The notes beneath the pieces are model-generated. The model was not told where the DNA came from, made no database searches, and was given only the letters and a program-made list of their open reading frames with translations. Source: Rhytidiadelphus loreus (Eukaryota; Streptophyta; Bryopsida; Hypnales; Hylocomiaceae). From it: DNA of 64,000 nucleotides. The translations under genes were made by a program, and so were the position numbers. The stretch is taken from positions 27,322,760 to 27,386,759 of the forward strand of contig OX344762.1 in assembly GCA_947034895.1 (NCBI GenBank), read 5' to 3'. This document shows positions 39,085 to 51,200 of the stretch, one piece after another (positions within the stretch are counted from its first letter, which is position 1; every line of letters starts with the position of its first letter).

Positions 39085-42012
39085 ATGAATTCTATACAAT
39101 TCAACCACGAGCAGTGTAAATATCTTGCATACAACTTGGAAATTGTTGTTAGACAAGCAAACTCATTCCTGAAGCGTATGAATTTGAATGGAGGCAGTTT
39201 CTTGAATTCGTCTCCTCAAGTGGCGGCAAAGGTTTTGGAGATTTTTAAGCTTCTCTTTACATTGGCGAAGGAAGTCGAGTGCTTTATCAAAGACTGTTGC
39301 GAAGATGCTTGGATTCAAGCTGCCGTTGCATTGACTAATGAGTCTGAGCGTGTTTTGTCAATGACTTTCAATTTGCGTTTATTTGAAATGATCTTTTCCG
39401 ACAATGACGATTGGGGAGCCACAGAAGCAGAGGTGGGAAATTTGTGGGATACAGAAGTTGAAAACGTCAAAATGAAAGCTTCTATGGACAAAGAAAATTT
39501 GGAGATGAAGTTAATAACTTCTCTGAAGTTGAACAAGTTGAATAGCGAGGAGCACGAATTAGCCATTTTTCTAATTCGCAAGTTACATTTAGCTTCTGAT
39601 GCAGAAGGATCATCACAGAGGAACTTTTTTGAAAGAGACATTATAAATTTACGGCGGGTCCGGCAGTTGGGAAAAGGTGCAGCAGCTGTTGTGTACCGAA
39701 CAACATGGTTGGGAATGAATGTTGCTATGAAAACTTTTGATGGACCAAATAATGCAGAATTCAAAGAAGAAGTATCCAACTTAGTTGGTTTATGTCATTC
39801 CAATATTACAGGTTTGCTATGCTATGGAGAAAATGATAGAGAGTGTTCCATTATTATGGAATTAATGGATGAAGATCTTGCGCAGATGATGAGAAACATA
39901 CTGCATGATAACAAGGGTTCTGAGGTTCCATTCACCATTTTGGAAGCGATAGGGATGATGCTTCAGATAGCACAGGGCATGTATTATTTGCATGAGATGA
40001 AAATTGTGCATAGAGACCTCAAAGCTGAAAATATTCTTGTCAGCTTTGTGAAGGCAGAGGGAGTTTGTTGTGTGCAAGCTAAAGTGGCGGACTTTGGGAT
40101 GTCAAGAACGAAGGAAACAAGCAAGACCAATTCTTATCAAAAATATGTGGTGGGCACCTCCAGGTGGATGGCTCCAGAAGTCATAAATTGTCGGACGGAT
40201 GGAAACAAAGTAGACAATCCGTTTAAGAGTGATGTATATAGCTTTGCGATGGTTTGCTACGAGATTTTGACTGGAAATAGACCTTTTCCTACCACACGAC
40301 AAGGGGATGTGTGGAATAAGGTATTGGCTGGTCATCGTCCAGATTTACCCATGGAATGCCCAGAAGAGTTGAGCAATTTAATTACCAAATGCTGGAGTGC
40401 GGAAGCAAGCATGCGCCCCGATTTTGGTGACATTTGTGTGACATTGAGGCATTTGAAATGTGTATCGTTATTGAGATGCAAGCGCCTCTCCAATGATCTC
40501 CTTGATCCGCAAATTCCACCTTCCCGAGACTCTGAAATCTATGTTCATGATGGTGGTGTCATCTTTGAACTTGCTGACTTTGGCACCTCCAGTTCGCTTG
40601 AATGGTCTCAATTTATGAGGTTCTCACCAGAACTTGAAGAGGCTCTTCCCAAGATGCGTCGTAGCCATCTGCTGCTGTTGAAGAATCTTCTACAACTTGC
40701 AAGTGCTTCAAACCAAGCTTATTTACATGATTTACGCCCGAACATGTGGATTAGGACAATTATACGTCTCCACTCTCATGGAGTCAAAGAATTTGATTCT
40801 GAACCTTTAATTTCCTTCAGAAATAGGCGTTCATGTCTCAACTCAGATCAAATCCAACAACTCAATGCAACAATCAGCGTGCACAGCAATGTGATGCCAT
40901 TCTATCCATATCGGTCAAGGCTCCAAACTCTGGGTGGTGGCAGAGCCAAATCTCCAATCAGAAGGGAATATTTTCCATCTGCATTTCTTGATGAAACCCT
41001 ATCAACAGAAATGTCTTTGATGGAAAAGTTGAAGAAGGGAAAGGGGAAGGGAGAGCAATTTCCTTTTGACATTCAAGTCGAAGAAGGTGATACACACATG
41101 ACTCCTAGACAGTCACTTCGGAAGATTGCTCCGGGTGATGTAAAGTTGCAGAAACTCATAAATGAAGGCGGCAGTAGCGATGTTTGGGAGGTCGTATGGC
41201 AAGGTGGACGTTTTGTCAGGAAAGATTTTAGGTGGGAAGAGGGGTTCCATAGAGAAGTCGAAGTTGCTCGAAAGGTTTCCCATCCAAATATCGTATACAT
41301 CTTCGGAATCGTTATTGAAGGGAAGCAATTCTCTTTATTCATGGAGTTGCTCGACTTCAATCTTTCCTTTCTAATTAACAACAAATTGCGTTTGAGAGGT
41401 TGCAATGGGCCACCATTCTCACCCAAGGGCTCAATAGCCATATTGTTGCAAATTGCAAAAGCAATGGCATATCTGCATGACATGGACATACTTCACATGA
41501 ATTTAACTCCTAGAAAAATCCTTTTCAGGGATTATGAGGTTTTAGGAGATGAAAACCAATACCTTGTCAAGGTTGCTGGCTTCAGTAGTGCCAAAGTTGT
41601 CAAACCAATCTCCAGCCCTTCCTTTCAGGTGAAAGAGGTGAAAGGGACCACTTACTATGCTGCACCAGAAGTCTTGGCTGCACGCTATGATAAAACTGTG
41701 GAAATTCAGCATCCCAAGAAAATCGACATCTATAACTTTGGCAGTGTTGCATATAAAATCCTTACTGGGTTCTATCCCTACGAAGACTTTTATGAACATG
41801 GGAAAGGATTGACACCGTCTGAGATTAAAAAAGGAGTTATAGGAGGGACTTTGAGGCCATATCTTCGTGAAGCATGCAGTAGACCTAATTTTTGGAATGA
41901 TGTAGACTTAATGGATCTTATTGAAAGTTGTTGGCACCATAATCCCCAAGATCGACCTTCCTTTTCTGCGGTGTCGGACGGGCTTGAGAGAATTCAAAAG
42001 AAGGTATGGTAA
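39085..42012 (+). CDS. HeLo/DUF1221-like helical domain + active kinase + pseudokinase protein (975 aa)
   Basis: Intronless coding region. Residues 1-110 are amphipathic helices (EQCKYLAYNLEIVVRQANSF; FIKDCCEDAWIQAAVAL) that resemble the DUF1221/HeLo bundle of plant MLKL-type proteins. Residues about 190-460 form a TKL-like kinase with all catalytic motifs: GKGAAAVVY (196-204), Lys216 in VAMK, HRDLKAEN (309-316), DFG (336-338), APE (363-365) and a terminal RPDF. A mostly helical linker (about 470-680) includes a basic KKGKGKGE stretch. Residues about 686-970 are a second kinase fold in which HRD is HMN (804-806, LHMNLTPRK) and DFG is GFS (832-834); the Lys713 equivalent and APE (860-862) remain, so it should be a pseudokinase. 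There is no signal peptide or membrane segment. It fits an intracellular signalling or immune tandem-kinase protein; the function is inferred. The start is the first ATG after the UTR acceptor and has no in-frame rival nearby. Confidence 0.9.
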   Translation: MNSIQFNHEQCKYLAYNLEIVVRQANSFLKRMNLNGGSFLNSSPQVAAKVLEIFKLLFTLAKEVECFIKDCCEDAWIQAAVALTNESERVLSMTFNLRLFEMIFSDNDDWGATEAEVGNLWDTEVENVKMKASMDKENLEMKLITSLKLNKLNSEEHELAIFLIRKLHLASDAEGSSQRNFFERDIINLRRVRQLGKGAAAVVYRTTWLGMNVAMKTFDGPNNAEFKEEVSNLVGLCHSNITGLLCYGENDRECSIIMELMDEDLAQMMRNILHDNKGSEVPFTILEAIGMMLQIAQGMYYLHEMKIVHRDLKAENILVSFVKAEGVCCVQAKVADFGMSRTKETSKTNSYQKYVVGTSRWMAPEVINCRTDGNKVDNPFKSDVYSFAMVCYEILTGNRPFPTTRQGDVWNKVLAGHRPDLPMECPEELSNLITKCWSAEASMRPDFGDICVTLRHLKCVSLLRCKRLSNDLLDPQIPPSRDSEIYVHDGGVIFELADFGTSSSLEWSQFMRFSPELEEALPKMRRSHLLLLKNLLQLASASNQAYLHDLRPNMWIRTIIRLHSHGVKEFDSEPLISFRNRRSCLNSDQIQQLNATISVHSNVMPFYPYRSRLQTLGGGRAKSPIRREYFPSAFLDETLSTEMSLMEKLKKGKGKGEQFPFDIQVEEGDTHMTPRQSLRKIAPGDVKLQKLINEGGSSDVWEVVWQGGRFVRKDFRWEEGFHREVEVARKVSHPNIVYIFGIVIEGKQFSLFMELLDFNLSFLINNKLRLRGCNGPPFSPKGSIAILLQIAKAMAYLHDMDILHMNLTPRKILFRDYEVLGDENQYLVKVAGFSSAKVVKPISSPSFQVKEVKGTTYYAAPEVLAARYDKTVEIQHPKKIDIYNFGSVAYKILTGFYPYEDFYEHGKGLTPSEIKKGVIGGTLRPYLREACSRPNFWNDVDLMDLIESCWHHNPQDRPSFSAVSDGLERIQKKVW

Positions 42013-42383
42013 CTACACCTATTATGGATACTTTTTGAAGGCTTGTTGAACTAATTGGTAAACATCTAAGAGTCTCAATTCGAAAAATGCTGCCATCATA
42101 TTTTGTGTTACAATTGGGTGAGTGTCGCAGTTAGTTACAATGGTTCATGGATCGGGTTTAATGGTTTGTAGATCGGCAACTATGGCATGTGTGTTACTGT
42201 CATTACAAAGCTCTATCGGCAAGGTGCCCCTGTCAAGATTCATAGGAAAGAATATATTAGCACTTTTGTTGCCTGTTCTAGATATGAAACTAAGTTCACT
42301 AGTATTGCTAGAATTGATAAAGGAGTATTTTTCATATTCACAATATTCTTCTTATAGAAGTATCAATTACTTGACATGATCAA

Positions 42384-44193
42384 TTGATTCAATGTGCAGC
42401 TTCTGGAGCAGGCCATGTAGTCTTCCAATATGAGCAAATCTATTCTACGTTACTTGCGGTTCTAATTGACGTTATTCAGCTTCTTGTTGGGATATCCATT
42501 TTCATTGAAGAGGCCATCAATGAAGGCTATGAATGTAATCTGCTGTCTCCAAGGGGAAAATTTTGGCTGCATTCACGTTCGATGAGGACAATGAGGACGA
42601 GCTTGCACATTCCCCTGTGACCGACATTGTATCTCATTACACTCGCATTTTGAGAGCGTGTATTGACGCTTACGGTCATGGAAATATTTCTATGTTTACA
42701 GTGGCTCTGCAAGTCGAGTTTATGAAGCAAAGGCTAGGCAAGGATGTGGATAATGTTAGCAAACATGAGGTAAGAAGTTCCTATGTCTGCATCCTCTGTC
42801 TTTGCAGTTTCCGAAATTTTCAGAATGTGTGTTAGTCGCGCCTTCTTGCTGAAGTGTTTCCAAGGGTACTAGCGTGCCGAGTCATGTGTTTCGTTTTATA
42901 ATACCATTAACCTAATTGCTGCCCAATGAGGACAAATGTGAACCATCGTCCACCTAAATCGTAGGGTTTTGTCATCGCTCTAGTAACCTCTGGGGTTTAG
43001 GATTGTAGAGTTTTATAGTGTTGAGCACTGCAAGTCTGCAATACTTCGAACAAATTGTCTAGAATTCGTTAAAAATTCAAGCAAAATATACTTGTGGTTC
43101 ATTAACCCTAAAGGAGAAGAGGTCCAAATTGAGCCTCATGCTTTTGTAAGCAGCTGTGAGCAGGTCATATTGGAACTTTTGGGTGGGGGTCAATCTTACG
43201 ATTTTTTGACCAACACTTGCAATTTTGTTCACTTATTCCAAGTGATAAAAAATGTGACCGCATCTGAATTATATTTTTCACGATATCATCATTTTGGTCC
43301 TTCAGAGTTTGAAAAGAAAGATGCCTTCTATTGAAGATTTTTATCTTTTTCCAATGAAAATGAGACGTATTAAAAGCAATAGTAGCAAAGAATGTAAATA
43401 TAGTCTTTGAACATTATATAAAAAAGAAAACTGAAGTTTGACATTTGGGGGGTGGGGGTGGGGGTGGGGTAGACACAAGGAATTAGTCCCTTGTCGCAAG
43501 TACTTCCAATAGGATTTGTTCTCTATAAAGACTACCTGGATGGAATGGTATGTTTTGGTGAGATTGTGAGTTAGTATGTAAATTTGACTGCAAATTGTGG
43601 CAATCTACAAGATCTTGAGCAGACTTCGGTTGAGCACATGTTTGTTTGCTTCAGATTCTGTTGTTCCAAGAAGGACACGTCAAGGATGGGAAGCACATGC
43701 CGACCAGACGGGCTTTAGAAAGAGTAGGTCAGTATTCATCTCTTCTGTCTATTTCGTTTCATGACGCTGCACATACGAGCATAACATTCTAGAGCAGTGT
43801 TAGACCAACCTTGACTGTCTATCCTTTTCAATGTTGCTTCTCTATGGTTGGCAGTAATTACACTTGTATATAATAGCTGGGCTGAGTACCAATGCTTTCA
43901 TTCTTTAACTTTAAGATGTAAGAAAATCTGAAAGATGTCAAAAAAATAGAGCATCTTGGATACACCTTGATTCTTCCTTGAATTAACAGTTGGGCCCCAG
44001 GTGTTTGCAACTCCTTTCAAGAGTGTTACGAGAGCTTTTACTCAGAACGATTAATAAAATCTGAAGTTTCAACCTTTCTGTGTGGGTGCAGGACGGACGT
44101 TATGACTTAGCACGATCAGTGGAAAAATGGGGAGGGCTTCGAGAGTTTGCACGATTACTAGGACTCCACGTGAAAAAGCAGCAAAGAACTTGA
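42384..44193 (+). pseudogene. Partial or broken gene of unknown family, at least three exons
   Basis: The C-terminal part is well formed: an exon ending 42769 (…VDNVSKHE before GTAAGA), 43655-43723 (ILLFQEGHVKDGKHMPTRRA) and 44092-44193 (DGRYDLARSVEKWGGLREFA … to a TGA). Junction phases agree. Upstream, the reading frame containing FIEEAINEGYECNLLSPRGK joins the FDEDNEDELAHSP frame only through a one-base shift at the GGGGAAAATTTT run (42553-42564), and no start codon is clear. GRYDLxxxxxKWGG is a motif I associate with plant plastid proteins, but I cannot name the family. It is either a pseudogene or a gene with a sequencing error or unmodelled short intron. Confidence 0.45.
43447..43469 (+). 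other. G-quadruplex motif
   Basis: Four G runs of 6, 5, 5 and 4 separated by single T bases, between 43447 and 43469, in the intron between the first two recognisable exons of the 42.4-44.2 kb gene. One-base loops favour a stable parallel quadruplex in the plus-strand DNA or RNA. Confidence 0.8.
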
Positions 44194-47038
44194 TCTGCAA
44201 AGACAGATTCACTATGTGCGCCATCTCTCAAGGTTTCTGATGAAAATGAGACCGACATTGCAGTACCTTTGAAGGCTTCCCTTCCCTTGAAATCAACAAA
44301 TGGGTTACGATGCGCCGTGGAGCTGCTATGGCACATGGATGTGCAGTGAGTGACCAGTGAGGTTCTAAGGCTATACTTTGGAGAATTCTACATGTGTGCA
44401 AACCGAGTATTTCCCATTTATGTTTTCTCAAATCGATCGAGGTGGTTCTTATCTGCAGCTTGTTGCTGGAAATGAGCCTTGCTTGAGATGCGTGAATCTA
44501 CTGAATTATGAAAATCAAGCTGGTACGAGGGTTTCTCGACAGAGTCGGTTTGTATCGGTAGACATTTATGGATGTGATGAATTACCAGCTTGATCTGTGT
44601 TTTTGCAGGAGTCTGATTTGCTTACAATGCCCCTCTGAACACATTTTTGCATGAGTCTGGTTACTTGTGTATGGCTTGAGTGATCTAGCACAGGCAGTAA
44701 TGTATTTGCACCTAATTGTAACCCTTTCCTAAAACTAGATCCTTGTGTAACCTTTATTCAACCTTCATTCATGAGATTAGGGTTGATTTCAGGTACACTG
44801 TTTTCATGATGGTTTGTTCATTCAACGTCCAAAAAAATGCATCAGAAGAGGATCTAGAGCACATTTTTTACTTCCAACAAGATCCAACAGAAAATTATGC
44901 AATTAGATGATAGTAGCTTATTTGGACACTTCAAGTAGACTATAAAGGTAGAGGGTATTAGCTTGTTTCCTGTGGACCATTGTCATTGATATTTGAAAGC
45001 TACTATTAGATGCATAGTTCATTAGAAGTGCAATAATATTTGAAATCCTAAGAGAGATATCCACCCAAAGTATAACACCTAGATTCAAGACATTATAAAA
45101 ACACAGATCTAACATTCTTAAATAGGGAATTCATGGTCCTTCAATGTCATTATACCAAGAATAATTTCTGCTATGGTGGCCCACAATTCAAGCTTCTTTG
45201 CAATGAAAGGAGCCTTAATTTCCTGGAATGCAGCCAGCCTTTCTTTTCTAATTTCATGGGCGAAGTTGTCAGCCTAAAAGTCTATATTTCTTGAACCACT
45301 ATTTGGCTTCCTGATCTATTTAAGCTCCTGTATCAAAAGAGTAACAGGCCCGAAAGCCTGAATACCATGCGGAAGTATTTGTAAATATCAACTTCATTTG
45401 AAAACTCCATATTAGATTTAAGTTGGGAGAGAGCTGCGCGGACGCAAGCCCTCACTGCCACAAACATTGACGTGTATACTCTCCTTGGAGAGATACTAGG
45501 ACCATCCGCCCAACGTGCAATGGGATAGACAAGACCTAGGCCGTCCACCTTCAGGATCAAGGATTGGCCCCGCCCAGGTACGTAATCAGTTAGGCGAAGA
45601 ATGGAGTATTGGATCTATTGGATCAACCACTGTGGAATCGAAAGATATGGGACATTGTTCCGTGTGAAGACTTTGCACAGAACTGAGACTCCACGTGCAG
45701 GGAACCACCACTGAACCCCGCCGAAAACAAGAATCTGGCCAGGCTTGCCACAATTCCCAACGTGTGGACTCATCAATAGCCACACAGGAAATCGAGCATC
45801 GGCATTTGGCTTACTTGGACAGGCTATTCATCACCTCACTGAAGATGAAAAGATTGCAAGTGCACAGCACAATTGTCAATATGCCAAGAACTTACTCAAG
45901 AACTTACTCGTGATTGGACTAAAGTTTCTATGCAAACTAATTTATACGTCGGAAATTGAACAACACCCAGAGGTTCAGCAAGGCAGAGATTAGTTTGTCG
46001 GTATTAAATTGACTTGGACAGTGAATAGTACCTACTACTGGTGAATCGATTGGGTGTTTATGTCGAGGATGAAAAAGAGTGAGTACTCTGGCATTCACGT
46101 ACAACAGGCCACTGAAGAGGAGACTTTGGAATTGCCCATAATGTTACCTGCAAATCCTAGTAGTGTTAACATTTGAGAACTCGTAATGCAAGCTTCCTGC
46201 CAACTTCTTTCAAGCAGTTCAATAAATCAAATGTACGCAAAATTCTCACTAGGAATGACGTTGAATATTTTGCCCAAACGGATATGTTTATCTGCAAATT
46301 TCAGTCGTGGTAGCATTCATGAATATGCACTCATGCACACAACCTTGCCAATCTTCAAATAAATATGATGGCTGAATAAAATCCTCGAGAGGATTCACGT
46401 TGAATGTAGATTAATCACCCTTCTAAGTGACGCAATGCGACACGACTTACGTCCGTCTAACACTTGGTCGTCGTCACATGTGCAAACCATGAATTCAATT
46501 GGATTTTCAAATCACCATGTACCTGACGTTCACTAGTAGTTGGTGCCTTGCTCTCTCCACAATTGCCCTTGCCATCTGCATAGGAAACCAAATCACAGTA
46601 GCCATTCCCACATTACCTGGAATGACAGAATCCTCTATTTTTAGGAATGTGACCACCCAGCATAGGTTTTTGTGACACGCAAATAAGAAAGTTCAGTGGA
46701 TAACAAATCATAAAACTGCGTATGGCATGATATAGAAATGGTTTCTTTTACATTTCCAGGTGCCACAAAACGAAGAGGCGCCTCTTCTTCACGGACTCAT
46801 CAGCATGAAACCCGCATCCACTCGCTCCACTATTATACAACTGCTCAATTAACAGTCTCTCACATGTGTAGCTGGACACACTATTAATCTGAGCGGAAAT
46901 CCGCTCTATTCACAAACAAAATACTTACAAATAGAGCGGCCTCTCATATAACCCTACGAGTCCATGCCATAAACATTGCAGTTCGCCATTGGGAATTTTC
47001 GACTAATAATCTCAACCTAATCTGAAAATGCAGGAATC
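44194..47038. other. Intergenic region between the unknown gene and PGRL1
   Basis: No confident gene. A plus-strand tract at about 45745-45990 reads AQHNCQYAKNLLKNLL, faintly like the helical N-terminus of the kinase-pseudokinase protein, but has no kinase after it. The last 150 bases form the PGRL1 3' UTR. Confidence 0.4.
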
Positions 47039-48052
47039 TCAAGCTGAAGAAGAGACCTTCTCCTCTGCAGGCTTCGCTGGTTTCTTCGGCTTCTTCGGCT
47101 CCGGAGGCTTGTCATCAAGTGTGATAAGGCGACTTTCCTTATCGAATTTCATGCTGGAACCGCAAGCTTCGCATTTCACATAATTCGCCTGTCCTGGACT
47201 AGGTACGGTCAATATGCTACCAAAGAAACTGTTGGCAAGCGCACCACAATTCGGGCAAGGGCCATTCAAGATGAGAGCATCCTTGATGACGAGGTTCGTC
47301 AGCGACTGGGCAATGAGAAAAGTCACTGGCAACACGATGAACCACGTGAAGAGGAAACTGTAAGGCTCCGGCAACTCCAACAAATACGTAATCTCAAACC
47401 CTGTGACGTCGTCCAAGAAGAACACCAACCCCAAGGCTATAAGCGCCGCCGGCAAGTTGAGCAATGTCATCTTGAGATAATCCACGGTCGCATCACTCAC
47501 CACCTTCTTGCTCCGAAGACTGCACCGCGGCCCAGCGATGGCCACCTTGCTGCCTTTCATCTTCAATCTCATCTTGAGTTGATCGAATTCCTGATCGTTC
47601 AAAATCGGCTTCCCAGCCACGTACGACATCGACGCTTCCATAAACCGCTGCTCGTCGGAAGACATAATCACCACGCTACTCCCCTGCCACATCAACTCCT
47701 CCTTCAAATTATCGAACTCCTCGTTCGACATAATCGGCTTCGTATCGAAGTAAAAACTCTGCAAAGCCTCCAGAAACTCCCCCTCCATCTCGCCGAGTGT
47801 CTTCTTCCCTTTCTTGCTAATGTCACAGTAGGGCAACATCTTCTCGTCCATATCCGACTCATCCCCGGGCGTTGATGGCTCGTTCTTCGGCTTCGCCTGC
47901 ATCACCACCAAACCTCGCTGCTGCCTCCCGATCTGCCATCGCCGCAACTGAAATCCTCGAACCCCGCGCACCGTGGACACATTATTATTGCAGCTACAGA
48001 TCATCAGCTTGGAAGTGGAAGCAGGCATCGCAAGGCCTGCCACCAGCTCCAT
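47039..48052 (-). CDS. PGRL1: PGR5-like protein 1 (PGRL1), thylakoid cyclic electron flow
   Basis: PGRL1 works with PGR5 in antimycin-sensitive cyclic electron flow around photosystem I at the thylakoid membrane. The 337-aa product from ATG 48052 (CAGCCATGG context) starts with a Ser/Arg-rich, acid-poor transit peptide (MELVAGLAMPASTSKLM … RRWQIGRQQRG). The stroma-facing part has tandem NEEFDNLKEELMWQGSSV / NDQEFDQLKMRLKMKGSKV repeats, then two membrane spans (LLNLPAALIALGLVFFLDDV and FTWFIVLPVTFLIAQSL). The conserved redox cysteines are present: MLPYC, GPRCSL, CPNCGA and CEACGS. The tail is Lys/Pro-rich. The coding region is a single exon. The frame stays open upstream to an ATG at 48280; that 76-residue extension is not transit-peptide-like, so I prefer 48052. 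Confidence 0.95.
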   Translation of the reverse strand: MELVAGLAMPASTSKLMICSCNNNVSTVRGVRGFQLRRWQIGRQQRGLVVMQAKPKNEPSTPGDESDMDEKMLPYCDISKKGKKTLGEMEGEFLEALQSFYFDTKPIMSNEEFDNLKEELMWQGSSVVIMSSDEQRFMEASMSYVAGKPILNDQEFDQLKMRLKMKGSKVAIAGPRCSLRSKKVVSDATVDYLKMTLLNLPAALIALGLVFFLDDVTGFEITYLLELPEPYSFLFTWFIVLPVTFLIAQSLTNLVIKDALILNGPCPNCGALANSFFGSILTVPSPGQANYVKCEACGSSMKFDKESRLITLDDKPPEPKKPKKPAKPAEEKVSSSA

Positions 48053-48280
48053 GGCTGGTTGAATTCGAATTGAATGCTCCGCAAGCTCGATTTCAGAATC
48101 GCCAAAGGAAGAATGAATTGTTGGCGATGGCGCAGAGCTCTGAATTCGCTGCACTTGCAATTGCGACTGATGATTGCAAAAATTGGGGGGCTGCAATGGG
48201 ACGACGACTGTAGTGGCAGAGGATGGAGGGCTTATCCGGAGAGTGGAGGTGGGGAAGACACGACGTCCCTCGAAGGGCAT

Positions 48281-51200
48281 CCACGTCGGATTCTGTAAGG
48301 GTTTGAAATTGGACTATCTGGACCAACTTGCATGCAGATGACTGGACTTCGGTCTGGCAGATCTTTTTTGCGCTTGCGGTTGGGACTGCGGTTGGGAGCG
48401 CGATTCATAGCTGAGTCAGGGTGGAAGGGGACTACGTTTGAGCAATCCCACCGGTGCCCTCTATCTGTATCTGTAAACACAATGTCTCCAACTCATCAAG
48501 GTAGAAAATAAAACCGTTTCAACGATGTGCATACATAGAGTCAAATTTCCTACAAGGTGTTATTCTTTTCTTGTAGAAAAATAAAAATCATAATTTTTCA
48601 AAAATATTTTTTCATTTTAGAAAAAAATTGTGTTTTTTATCAATTTTCAAAGTAAAATCTTAAAATATTCTACAAGTGTATTTTTGTAGCACCCCTTCAA
48701 AAAGACCTAAAGTCATTTAGTGAAAACTGAAAATCATTCACTAAAGGCTTTGTTACTTTACAACCATGTTGTATCATGTGTAAAGTAATAGATGGAGTCA
48801 CATCCCACATAGATGGTTTAAGGTCACATTTGGAACACTTCAAGAGATCTCTACATTACAAAATAGAAGGAGAAGGGGGGTGACAAAAATGGGTAGAGCT
48901 ACCTTAATGGACTTTTCTTAGAAACACCCTACTCAAGAATCAAACTCAACATATATAAATTAAGTAATTTTTGCCAAAAAGTGTCGCACTTCTTGTGATT
49001 GTTTGTGATGTTGTAAATCTTTCAAAATTTGAAATAGGAATTCAATTTCTACACTTCCTTGCCAAATATGAGCTTCATGTACGATACATAAAGTTCCAAA
49101 ATAAGAAACATTAGTAGTACACAAGATATTTCGATTAGTGCAAGAGTGAGAGATCGCTCACACTTATTTGGATGAATGCTAGATGAACTTTGAATGAATG
49201 CATGTGAAATTTGGACAATAAATAGTTAATTACACCATTTGAAATAGAGTAAGGACCACATTTATATTGATTATAGCTATTGTAATTGATTATTTGAACA
49301 TCTATATAGTACATTGGAACACAATAGTACAATTGTACATGAATAGTTTTGTACCTACAAATATAACAATACAATTAGTTGGACAAAATCTTTTTACAAT
49401 ACAAAGATATTGATCTATTTTACAAATTCAGTGGGCATGTCACACTTTGGCATGAACTCTATTTAGTGTGAATTTTTGACATTTTTTCTAAAAAATGTTT
49501 GAGCTAAAAAATTTGCTTAAGGACATTTTCAACATATGCATGCTATTCAATTTTGAAAAATTATCACCAACAACCTTCAAGGCTTTAATCTATTATCATA
49601 TAATGTAAAAAAAATTAATTTTAAAAATCACCAAAATTAGAGTTTTGTTTTTTCAAATTGAAATTCGGATTACCTCATTGACATTGGATAAGAATGCAAT
49701 GGTGTAAAAATTGTATAAGAATTGCATAAGATTGAGTTTCAAAATGTAGTGTTTGTATGGAATACAAAGGAAATTGTTTTAAATTTTTGGTACCCCATTG
49801 TACATACAATTGGATGAATAACTATTGTCTCATCCATAATTTTACATCTTATAAATATAATATAGAGTTTCATCACCTACTTGAGATTAAAAATTATATT
49901 ACCTTAATGACCTCGTTAAGGATGAAGGGAATATTCATAATCTTGAATTTCTAAAATTATGAAGATGTATCTTCAAACACAACTTAAATGACCAGTTTAA
50001 TGATGGTTTCTAAAAAACTAATAAAATATGATCTGTAGAGTAAATGTATACATTTGCATCTATTACATACAAAACAATCATTTTCAATAAAATTTGAAAC
50101 CAAAAATAAAAAATATCTTCTCATATCAATTAAAGATTGAATATGTGAAATTTTCACAAGATTCTTTTCTTCAAGTTCCAAATATTAAGTTCCAAATATG
50201 GTGATTTTTAAAGAATTTTTTTTTACTTATTTATTTGAGTTAATTTTGAAGGATCATTTTTCTATTAAATTTTTTTTAGGGGGGATCAAACATACCTATT
50301 TATCTTGAACTATAGAATATTTACAAAGAAAATTCTAAAATCTATATGTTCAGATGAAAGAAAATTATTTTTAAAAAATCTAATAATATTTAGATGGATG
50401 AAAAAATAAGAGTTTGTGTACTTAGGACAAGTTTGCATTCATCCATTGATGCATATTTGAAACCCTAGTCCTTAAATCCTCAAGGCCTAAGAGGACATAA
50501 TGGGTCCTCTTCAAATTTTCAATGGCAAGTTCTCAATAGGATGTAACAAATATCAATATTTTGTAAAATAACAAGCTGACATACTTGTTGCATTTTTGGA
50601 TTTTCAAACTTTCAATGTAAGTATTATTGAAAACTTTTATTTTAAAAATGTAGTCTCATAGAAGATGGAAAGAGTGCATAAATTTTGGATAGGGTCCAAG
50701 TGAAAGGAATTATGGTGGACATTCTTTTTTAAGATGTTCCAAAAGATATGTTAATAATATCAACCATTGAATTTCAAAAATTGATGCATATTTATGTGTA
50801 TATATATATTTTTTAATTTTTTTGTAGGATCCAATTTGGTCAATTTTGGCTTTCTTTTTTTACTTCTATTTGAAAATTTGTACAAATTTGAGAGTCCTTT
50901 TTTTCATTTTTTGAATTCAAAAATACTAAATTTGCCTTCTATTCTAGTCCAATTATTTTTGGAGTGGGATAAAACATTATTCATCTTCTTTTCATTTTTC
51001 TTCCGCAAAGACTGAGTTTTTTACCTATAAGTTGATCATCTAAAATTGTTATATTCTAAAAATTCAATAGTCAATATTTTCCACATTCAATTGATTCCAT
51101 GCATTCAATATTTGTTTTTATATGGTTAATTAGAATCAATAATCTCAAGCACATCTATGTGCAAAAAAATATCAAAGTAGGACCACACATTGTCAAGAAG

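Noticed and set aside
39315..39779. 154-codon minus-strand ORF
   Set aside because: Antisense shadow of the kinase-pseudokinase coding region.
47579..48326. Plus- and minus-strand ORFs over the PGRL1 N-terminus
   Set aside because: Shadows of the PGRL1 frame, which has conserved family motifs throughout.
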